A stretch of DNA of 10,340 nt from Clostridia bacterium (GTDB lineage: Bacteria > Bacillota_A > Clostridia > Oscillospirales > CAG-272), in contig JAGBZZ010000255.1 in assembly GCA_017652965.1 (NCBI GenBank), positions 1 through 10,340 on the forward strand, written 5' to 3'. This document shows positions 5,926-10,340 of this stretch, piece by piece. A program made the position numbers and the translations under genes. The notes beneath the pieces are model-generated. The model made no database searches, was not told where the DNA came from, and was given only the letters and a program-made list of their open reading frames with translations. How positions within the stretch are numbered: the first letter of the stretch is position 1; every line of letters begins with the position of its first letter.

Positions 5926-6990
5926 TTACAGGCAGATGCGATCCACGCAGGAATACAGCTGACGGAAAAGGGCGCGCTTCTTATCGCCGACCGCCGTCAT
6001 ATCGGCGATCTCAGCCTCGGAATAGGGCGCCAGCTCCTCGGGCTTTGCCTTGCCCTTATACAGACGGTCAAGCGTCAGGGCATAGTTGATATCGGCCGTC
6101 ATAATGATGCCGCCGCGCTCACAGACCACGAGGTTGCTGTTACCAAGGAAGAGCTCCTCCACCGCGCGCTGACCCATGCGGGTAGCCAGCAGACGGTCAC
6201 GAAGCGTGGGGATACCGCCGCGCACGATGTGGGCAAAGCGGGCAAACTTGGTCTCGACCCCGGTCTCAGCCTGGATGCGCTTGGCAAGCTCGGGTGCGAA
6301 CTCCGAGCCCATACCCTCGGACACGATCACGATAAAGGTACGCTTGCCAAGGGCGCGCGAGGCACGGATCTTGGCGATGGCCGCATCGGCATCAAACGGG
6401 ATCTCGGGAATGGCGACCGCCGTTGCGCCCGAGGCAACCGCCGTCTGAAGGGCGATGTCACCGGCGCCGCGCCCCATGACCTCCACCACGTTGCAGCGGG
6501 CGTGAGACTCGCAGGTGTCGCGCAGCTTATCCACAAGATCGAGGGTGGTATTCATGGCGGTATCAAAGCCGATGGTAAACTCGGTCGAGGTCACGTCATT
6601 ATCGATCGTGCCGGGCAGGCCGATGCAGGGGATACCGTGGCGGGTGAGATCCTGCGCACCGCGGAAGGTGCCGTCGCCGCCGATGGCAACGATACCGTCA
6701 ATGAGAAACTTCTCGCAGGTCTCGATGGCACGCTTCATGCCCTCCTCGGTCTGGAATTCGGGGCAACGGTCGGAGTACAGCATCGTACCGCCGTGGTTCA
6801 GGCAGTTGGAAACGTCACGCACCGAAAAGGGCTTGATATCCCCGTCGATCAGGCCGCTGTAGCCGCGCATGATCCCCATGACCTCCACCCCACGGAAGAT
6901 CGCCTCCCGCGTGACGGCACGGATGGCCGCATTCATCCCGGGGGCATCGCCGCCCGAGGTAAGTACACCGATTCTTCTGAATTTTTTCAT
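5926..6990 (-). CDS. pfkA: 6-phosphofructokinase, ATP-dependent type
   Basis: 354 residues, slightly longer than the ~320 of the E. coli/Bacillus enzyme because of a C-terminal tail. It phosphorylates fructose 6-phosphate to fructose 1,6-bisphosphate in glycolysis. Visible motifs are the ATP loop 'LTSGGDAPGMN' (10-20), GGDGT (104-108), PGTIDND (126-132) with catalytic Asp130, 'VVEVMGRGAGD' (168-178), 'SEGMG' (224-228) and AHIVRGGIP (253-261). Gly107 and Gly127 are the residues expected in ATP-using enzymes; PPi-using ones carry Asp and Lys there. Oddities are the usual 'GHxQRGG' changed to 'AHIVRGG', and a Lys (248) where the E. coli enzyme has substrate-binding Arg243. AGAGGAT precedes the ATG. 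The gene lies 28 bases after a LysR gene on the same strand, so the two are probably co-transcribed. Confidence 0.93.
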   Translation of the reverse strand: MKKFRRIGVLTSGGDAPGMNAAIRAVTREAIFRGVEVMGIMRGYSGLIDGDIKPFSVRDVSNCLNHGGTMLYSDRCPEFQTEEGMKRAIETCEKFLIDGIVAIGGDGTFRGAQDLTRHGIPCIGLPGTIDNDVTSTEFTIGFDTAMNTTLDLVDKLRDTCESHARCNVVEVMGRGAGDIALQTAVASGATAVAIPEIPFDADAAIAKIRASRALGKRTFIVIVSEGMGSEFAPELAKRIQAETGVETKFARFAHIVRGGIPTLRDRLLATRMGQRAVEELFLGNSNLVVCERGGIIMTADINYALTLDRLYKGKAKPEELAPYSEAEIADMTAVGDKKRALFRQLYSCVDRICL

Positions 6991-7018
6991 TGCAGTATCC
7001 TCTATTTCATTTATTTTT

Positions 7019-7918
7019 TTACTTTTCGGGATCTATCCCATCGGTCAGCAGGCTCAGCATCCTGCGGCCGGCCGCAGAAAGCGGCAGCCCTGCCGAATAG
7101 ACAAGATAGAAGGGGCGGGGCGGGGGCAGCTCGGCCATGCGGAGCGCCACGACCTCACCGTCTGCCAGTGCCTTGGCGGCAAAATCCGCCACGATCGAGG
7201 AAATGCCGATGCCGCGCTTGGCAAACTCCAAAAGAAGATCCGAGGTAGCCAGCTCAATGGCCGGGGGCGGAAAATCCCGTCCGAGCCAACCCGTGACGTA
7301 AGCACGGGTGGAGGTGTTGCCCTCCAGCATCATCACAGGGTGGGCACAAAGATCCTCCCGCGTGACCCTCTCACGCCCTGCCAGGGGATGCGTGGGGGCG
7401 GCCACAAAGATATCCTGCACGGTGCGTACCGGCAAAAGCACCAGCCCCTCCTCCTGGGTGGCAAGCGGCCCCGAGATCACGCCGAAATCGATACTGCCGC
7501 TCCGCAGTGCCTCCAGGGTGCGGGGGGTGGTGGCATTGGTCACGGTCAGGCGGACGGCGGGATACCGGGCATGAAAGGCCTCGATATAATCAAGCAGGTA
7601 AAAGCGCAGGGTCATATCCGATGCCCCGATGCGAAGGTTGCCCCCCTCCAGGGCCGAAAGCTCACGCAGCTTTTCCTTGCCGGTCTCCAAAAGCGAAAAG
7701 GCACTGCGCACGTATTCCACCAGCACCTCCCCGGCCTCGGTCAGGCGTACCCCACGGCGGGAGCGGATAAAAAGGCATACCCCAAGGGCATCCTCCAGCC
7801 CCGCAATATCGGCGCTGACGGCCGGCTGGCTGACAAAAAGACGGCGGGCGGCCTCGGTCACACTGCCGGCATCCGCCACAGCCAGAAAGGTACGGTACTT
7901 GGCAATAGGATCGGTCAT
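7019..7918 (-). CDS. LysR-family transcriptional regulator
   Basis: 299 residues, standard length. Residues 1-62 form the winged helix-turn-helix: 'FLAVADAGSVTEAARRLFVS' then QPAVSADIAGLEDALGVCLF and 'RRGVRLTEAGE'. Residues ~92-295 form the two-lobed effector-binding domain, starting 'GGNLRIGASD' and including 'SGSIDFGVISGP' and 'KRGIGISSIVADF', both usual in the family. AAGGAGG lies six bases before the ATG, and a consensus promoter lies upstream. The gene is the first of a likely lysR-pfkA operon and is divergent from a methylglyoxal-synthase-like gene across a 254-base gap. LysR regulators commonly control the divergent gene, so the methylglyoxal-synthase-like operon and pfkA are both candidate targets; the effector is not predictable. 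Confidence 0.92.
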   Translation of the reverse strand: MTDPIAKYRTFLAVADAGSVTEAARRLFVSQPAVSADIAGLEDALGVCLFIRSRRGVRLTEAGEVLVEYVRSAFSLLETGKEKLRELSALEGGNLRIGASDMTLRFYLLDYIEAFHARYPAVRLTVTNATTPRTLEALRSGSIDFGVISGPLATQEEGLVLLPVRTVQDIFVAAPTHPLAGRERVTREDLCAHPVMMLEGNTSTRAYVTGWLGRDFPPPAIELATSDLLLEFAKRGIGISSIVADFAAKALADGEVVALRMAELPPPRPFYLVYSAGLPLSAAGRRMLSLLTDGIDPEK

Positions 7919-7947
7919 AGGCGCCTCCTTCGATTGCTTTCGATTTT

Positions 7948-7976
7948 ATTATACTATTGCAAGCGCGATTTATCAA
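7948..7976 (-). promoter_or_regulatory. Consensus promoter of the lysR-pfkA operon
   Basis: Read on the minus strand: TTGATA (7971-7976), 17 bases, TATAAT (7948-7953), placed 29 bases before the lysR ATG. No convincing T-N11-A LysR site was identified. Confidence 0.8.
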
Positions 7977-8047
7977 GAGGTATTTTATGAAAAAGGCAAA
8001 ATGATCGCAAGAGATGGGGGCATACGCAACTTAGTGTAAACTCACAA

Positions 8048-8076
8048 TTGACAAACGCCTTGCTTTGTGCTATACT
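8048..8076 (+). promoter_or_regulatory. Consensus promoter of the methylglyoxal-synthase-like operon
   Basis: TTGACA (8048-8053), exactly 17 bases, TATACT (8071-8076). The expected start site, six to eight bases downstream, is about 8082-8084, which is the very beginning of the structured leader. About 70 bases of AT-rich DNA separate it from the divergent lysR promoter. Confidence 0.85.
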
Positions 8077-8080
8077 GTCC

Positions 8081-8165
8081 TTGACCGCACCCCTTATGGG
8101 GTGACGTAAAAAGACCGGCCGCATAGGCCTTTACCCTGCGCACTGGCGCAGTCGGATCAAGGGGG
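8081..8165 (+). promoter_or_regulatory. Candidate structured 5' leader RNA (cloverleaf-like) covering the ribosome binding site region
   Basis: Four helices pack with almost no unpaired linker. The closing stem pairs TTGACCG (8081-8087) with CGGATCAA (8153-8160), with A8156 bulged. Hairpin A pairs CACCCC (8088-8093) with GGGGTG (8098-8103) around TTAT. Hairpin B pairs GTAAA (8106-8110) with TTTAC (8130-8134), then GGCC (8117-8120) with GGCC (8126-8129), leaving a one-sided AAGACC bulge and a GCATA loop. Hairpin C pairs CTGCGC (8136-8141) with GCGCAG (8146-8151) around ACTG. Linkers are 0, 2, 1 and 1 bases. The closing stem runs directly into the ribosome binding site AAGGGGG, and the CCCC of hairpin A could alternatively pair with that GGGG. 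This resembles a translational riboswitch; I recognise no known class, and a protein-bound leader is equally possible. Confidence 0.5.
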
Positions 8166-8172
8166 TTCCATC

Positions 8173-8571
8173 ATGCAAATCGCGATTATTGCCGACGATT
8201 CGAAAAAAGAGCTTATGGCTCAGTTTTGCATCGCATACTGCGGCATCCTTTGCCACCATCACCTGTGTGCGACCAACGTCACGGGAAAATATATTGCCGA
8301 GGCCACCGGCCTTGACATCGAAATGCTGCTTTCGGGTGAAGACGGAGGGAGCGAGCAGATCATCTCGCGCATTGCCTGCGACGAGGTAGACGTCGTCTTC
8401 TTCTTCCGCACGCCGGAGCCGGAGGTGTACGGCCGTGTCAACGGTAACACCATCCTGCGGCTTTGCGATATGCACACCGTCCCGATCGCTACCAACATCG
8501 CCACCGCCGAGGTGCTGGTCATGGCACTGGAGCGCGGCGACCTCAACTGGCGGGAGGGGCGTCACCTTTGA
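8173..8571 (+). CDS. mgsA: Methylglyoxal-synthase-like protein lacking the catalytic residues (probable pseudoenzyme)
   Basis: 132 residues, normal length for methylglyoxal synthase, with clear family resemblance: 'KKELMAQFCIAYCGIL' (11-26), 'EATGLDIEMLLSG' (43-55), 'LRLCDMHTVPIATNIATAEVL' region (95-115). True enzymes convert DHAP to methylglyoxal and phosphate. Against the E. coli and Bacillus sequences as I recall them, key positions have changed: His19 is Asp8, the TGTTG phosphate loop is TNVTG, the general base Asp71 in GGDQQ is Ser60 in GGSEQ, Asp91 is Thr80, His98 is Gly87 and Asp101 is Asn90. Only Asp20 (Asp9) and Lys23 (Lys12) remain. I therefore infer a non-catalytic paralogue, perhaps a phosphate or DHAP binder. 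AAGGGGG is the ribosome binding site; a structured leader precedes it. It starts a probable operon with a DUF1934 gene and holA. Confidence 0.85.
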   Translation: MQIAIIADDSKKELMAQFCIAYCGILCHHHLCATNVTGKYIAEATGLDIEMLLSGEDGGSEQIISRIACDEVDVVFFFRTPEPEVYGRVNGNTILRLCDMHTVPIATNIATAEVLVMALERGDLNWREGRHL

Positions 8572-8579
8572 CGTCCGTG

Positions 8580-8608
8580 GGGGCGCGGGTCTTGTCGGCC
8601 CGCGCCCC
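8580..8608 (+). promoter_or_regulatory. Strong GC-rich hairpin between the mgsA-like and DUF1934 genes
   Basis: GGGGCGCGGG (8580-8589) pairs perfectly with CCCGCGCCCC (8599-8608) around nine bases. No T-run follows, so it is not an ordinary intrinsic terminator. A second copy of CCGCGCCCC lies at 8611-8619 and could pair with the same left arm, so alternative structures exist. It may stabilise the upstream mRNA segment, pause polymerase or set the expression ratio within the operon. Confidence 0.55.
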
Positions 8609-8646
8609 TTCCGCGCCCCGATTTCAAACCTTCTGAAGGAGAGCTT

Positions 8647-9063
8647 ATGGAAGCGCTTGCCGTCACCGTACACCTTGTCACCGCGATCGAGGGTGAGGAT
8701 ACCATCACTGCCGATTACAGCGGCCTTTTCCGCATGCGCGGGGATGCCCTGCAGATCTCCTACAGTGAAGAGGAGGAGGGGGTGCGCACCGCTACCCTTT
8801 TGTCGCTGACGGGTGACCGCCTGACCCTTTCCCGCCGTGGCGGGGTGGATTTTACCGCCGTCTTTTGCGTGGGCGAGCCCTACCGTACGGTCTATCGCCT
8901 TGGCGGGCTTTCCTTCCCTGCCCTTGTCACCACCGAGGCACTGCACGTCCTGCACGGGGCCACACTGCCCGCCGTTGACTGCACCTACGTTTTGGATCTT
9001 GGGGGAGAGGCACGGCGCTTTTCGCTTTCCCTGCGTCTTGAAAAAAAGGAGGCACAAGCATGA
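8647..9063 (+). CDS. DUF1934 (YwiB-like) beta-barrel domain protein
   Basis: 138 residues, the usual length of this Firmicutes family, which has a lipocalin-like beta-barrel fold and no established function. Typical marks are the start '...VTVHLVTAIEGEDTI', 'SGLFRMRGDALQISYSEE' (25-42), 'RLTLSRRGG' (58-66) and a closing 'DCTYVLDLGGEARRFSLSL' strand pair (110-128), corresponding to the family's G-x-x-x-x-x-Y-x-L ending. No signal peptide or membrane segment. AAGGAG lies five bases before the ATG. Its TGA overlaps the next start as ATGA, so it is coupled to holA. It is acidic in the middle (EEEEG), with nothing suggesting catalysis. Confidence 0.75.
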   Translation: MEALAVTVHLVTAIEGEDTITADYSGLFRMRGDALQISYSEEEEGVRTATLLSLTGDRLTLSRRGGVDFTAVFCVGEPYRTVYRLGGLSFPALVTTEALHVLHGATLPAVDCTYVLDLGGEARRFSLSLRLEKKEAQA

Positions 9064-10094
9064 CGGTTGCCGAGCTGAAGGCCGCCCTGAAATCCCCGCC
9101 CATCCCCTGGCTGGTGCTGGCGGGTGAGGAGGAATATCTGAAGCGGCATTATCTGAAGGAGATCCGCAAAGCACTGGTCGAGGATGAGGCGCTTGCCCCC
9201 TTTAACCACCTGCGCTTTGAGGGCGAATCGCTCGATTTCGGCAAGCTGTACGATGCCGTCAAGGCGCCGCCCGTCTTTGCCGAATACAAGCTGATCGAGT
9301 GGCATCTTTGCGATTTTGAAAAAATGAAGGCCGAGGATCTGCGCCGGCTGACCGAACTTTGCGAGGAAAAGGAAAGCTATCCCGGTGTTACCGTGCTCTT
9401 TTATGCCGAGGCCGAGCGCCTCAGCCCCGGTCAGAACCCCAAAAAGCCGGCCAAGCGCTATACCGAGGTGGAAAAGGCCCTCCCCGTGGTTCTCTTCCCC
9501 CGTTCTACCGACACCCAGCTCCTCGGCTGGATCGCCCGCCACCTTTCGCATGAGGGGATCACAGCCGGTGCCGCCGTCGGGCGGGCGCTCCTCGAGCGTT
9601 GCGGCCACGGGATGGACGTGCTTGCGGGTGAGCTTGACAAGCTGACGGCCTACGCCCACGCCAAGGGCCGTACCGAGCTTTTTGAGGCCGACGTGCGCGA
9701 GGTGACCGCCGCCACCTTTGAGGCCGATGCCTTTGGCCTTGGCAATGCCATCCTGGCACACGATGCGGCCGCCGCCTATGAAAACCTGCGGGATATGAAA
9801 AACCGCCGCCTTGACCCTTCCCTGATCTTCGGATCGGTCTTTCGCCTCTTTTGCGACCTTTTCACGGTTGCCCTTTTGCGCGAGGAGGGGCTTTCCCCTG
9901 CCGCGATCCGTGAAAGGACAGGACTGCATGAATACAAGGTCACGCTGTATCTGCGTGCCACGGCCGGCCGCACGGCCGCCTCTTTGGGTAAAACCGTGGA
10001 AAAATGCCGCCGCCTGGATCTTGCGGGCAAATCCGGCGCGGCCGACTATGCAGGCCTTGAGCGCCTGATCGCCGAGGAGTCTCTGCGTGCCTGA
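9060..10094 (+). CDS. holA: DNA polymerase III subunit delta
   Basis: 344 residues, typical for HolA. Delta is the clamp-loader wrench that opens the sliding clamp (DnaN) in the cytoplasmic replisome, working with delta' and DnaX. The N-terminal AAA+-like domain lacks a functional Walker A, as expected, and begins with 'WLVLAGEEEYLKRHYL' (17-32). The middle holds the family hallmark 'GHGMDVLAGELDKLTAYA' (182-199), then 'DAFGLGNAIL' (223-232). The C-terminal collar helices include 'DPSLIFGSVFRLFCDLF' (250-266), 'GLHEYKVTLYL' (287-297) and a closing 'C..LDLAGKSG' with the conserved D-x-x-x-K (316-324). The start is fixed by ATGA overlap with the DUF1934 stop, with an AAAGGAGG site upstream inside that gene. 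A terminator follows 11 bases after the stop. Confidence 0.92.
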   Translation: MTVAELKAALKSPPIPWLVLAGEEEYLKRHYLKEIRKALVEDEALAPFNHLRFEGESLDFGKLYDAVKAPPVFAEYKLIEWHLCDFEKMKAEDLRRLTELCEEKESYPGVTVLFYAEAERLSPGQNPKKPAKRYTEVEKALPVVLFPRSTDTQLLGWIARHLSHEGITAGAAVGRALLERCGHGMDVLAGELDKLTAYAHAKGRTELFEADVREVTAATFEADAFGLGNAILAHDAAAAYENLRDMKNRRLDPSLIFGSVFRLFCDLFTVALLREEGLSPAAIRERTGLHEYKVTLYLRATAGRTAASLGKTVEKCRRLDLAGKSGAADYAGLERLIAEESLRA

Positions 10095-10103
10095 TGCACT
10101 GTG

Positions 10104-10146
10104 AAAAAAAGGATAGAGAACGCAAAATTCTCTATCCTTTTTCATT
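10104..10146. terminator. Bidirectional terminator between convergent holA and pncB
   Basis: AAAAAGGATAGAGAA (10106-10120) pairs perfectly over 15 bp with TTCTCTATCCTTTTT (10128-10142) around CGCAAAA. T-runs follow on both strands, so it serves both genes. Confidence 0.9.
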
Positions 10147-10155
10147 TTCGGTATA

Positions 10156-10340
10156 TCAGCCTCGGCCCTTGCCGCGGCCCTCAAGCAGGGAGCGCTTGAT
10201 GTCCCAAAGCTTTTGAGACAGGTCAACGTAATAGCGGTGGGGGTTCTCAAAGCGGCGAACCTCCTCCCAAAGATGCGCGACCTCCTCCATGCTATAGGAG
10301 CGGATCTCGGCAACGCTCGGCGAGGTATAGACGCATTCAC
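10156..10340 (-). CDS. pncB: Nicotinate phosphoribosyltransferase, C-terminal fragment
   Basis: The final 60 residues are visible, in a frame open from the window edge to TGA at 10156-10158; the longer open frame antisense to holA is a different frame and not used. The peptide contains 'YTSPSVAEIRSYSMEEV', 'LWEEVRRFENPHRYYVDLS' (split by me for length) and 'LWDIKRSLLEG'. The pattern S-P-S..EIR..., LW-E-x-x-R-F-x-N-P-H-x-Y-x-V-D-L-S, L-x-D-x-K is the standard ending of bacterial nicotinate phosphoribosyltransferases, which make nicotinate mononucleotide from nicotinate and PRPP in NAD salvage. Active-site residues lie outside the window. A tail of Gly-Arg-Gly-Lys-Gly-Arg-Gly residues ends the protein, which is slightly unusual and might reflect a basic extension. 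Confidence 0.8.
   Translation of the reverse strand, partial: ECVYTSPSVAEIRSYSMEEVAHLWEEVRRFENPHRYYVDLSQKLWDIKRSLLEGRGKGRG

Noticed and set aside
8001..8039. Short open frame of 12 codons upstream of the mgsA-like promoter
   Set aside because: It lies upstream of the -35 box, lacks a promoter and a convincing ribosome binding site, and has no support beyond chance.
8081..8160. Possible tRNA gene because of the seven-pair closing stem and three arms
   Set aside because: There is no T-loop TTCGA motif, no seven-base anticodon loop, and hairpins A and C have four-base loops. The layout does not match any tRNA arm geometry.
8985..10340. Long minus-strand open frame antisense to holA and running to the window end
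   Set aside because: It lies opposite a clearly recognised holA gene and has no family resemblance. Its part beyond 10156 is out of frame with the recognisable pncB ending. GC-rich coding DNA often yields such frames.

Overview
The window reads as chromosomal DNA from a GC-rich member of the Clostridia (Firmicutes), probably an uncultured gut-type lineage. The evidence is Firmicutes-style AAGGAG/GGAGG ribosome binding sites, consensus TTGACA-17-TATAAT-type promoters, a DUF1934 gene overlapping holA, a Clostridia-type methylglyoxal-synthase-like protein, and family-level sequence resemblance. No rRNA, tRNA or marker gene fixes the taxon, so this is inference.

Layout from left to right. Positions 1-141 hold the tail of a FGGY sugar kinase, best matching rhamnulokinase, followed by a strong terminator. 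Convergent to it, on the minus strand, is a five-bladed beta-propeller glycosidase-like gene (357-1763) that is clearly less GC-rich than its neighbours. A divergent promoter region (1764-1993) then drives a plus-strand pair: a SemiSWEET/PQ-loop-like membrane protein (1994-2296) overlapping by one base an HSL-type alpha/beta hydrolase (2296-3066). The whole gap up to the next convergent gene is filled by a 351-bp palindromic MITE-like element (3070-3420) with perfect 18-bp terminal inverted repeats and an internal array of GTGAAAT/ATTTCAC words separated by small hairpins.

On the minus strand follow, in transcription order, a LysR regulator (7918-7019), 6-phosphofructokinase (6990-5926, with its own terminator), an AraC regulator (5873-5007) and an ADP-ribosylglycohydrolase-family enzyme (4926-3442) with its own candidate promoter. 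Divergent from the LysR gene, the plus strand carries a probable operon: a methylglyoxal-synthase-like protein (8173-8571), a DUF1934 protein (8647-9063) and DNA polymerase III delta subunit holA (9060-10094), ended by a bidirectional terminator. The 3' end of nicotinate phosphoribosyltransferase (minus strand) closes the window.

The most interesting stretch is 8048-8571. A consensus promoter places its start site almost exactly at the first base of a compact four-helix cloverleaf-like leader RNA (8081-8160). The last strand of that RNA abuts the ribosome binding site of the methylglyoxal-synthase-like gene. The encoded protein keeps the family fold signature but has replaced almost every catalytic acidic and histidine residue, so it looks like a pseudoenzyme, perhaps a phosphate or DHAP sensor. 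It lies divergent from a lysR-pfk pair, which suggests control of glycolytic flux, but that link is inference. The second notable item is the 3070-3420 palindromic element.
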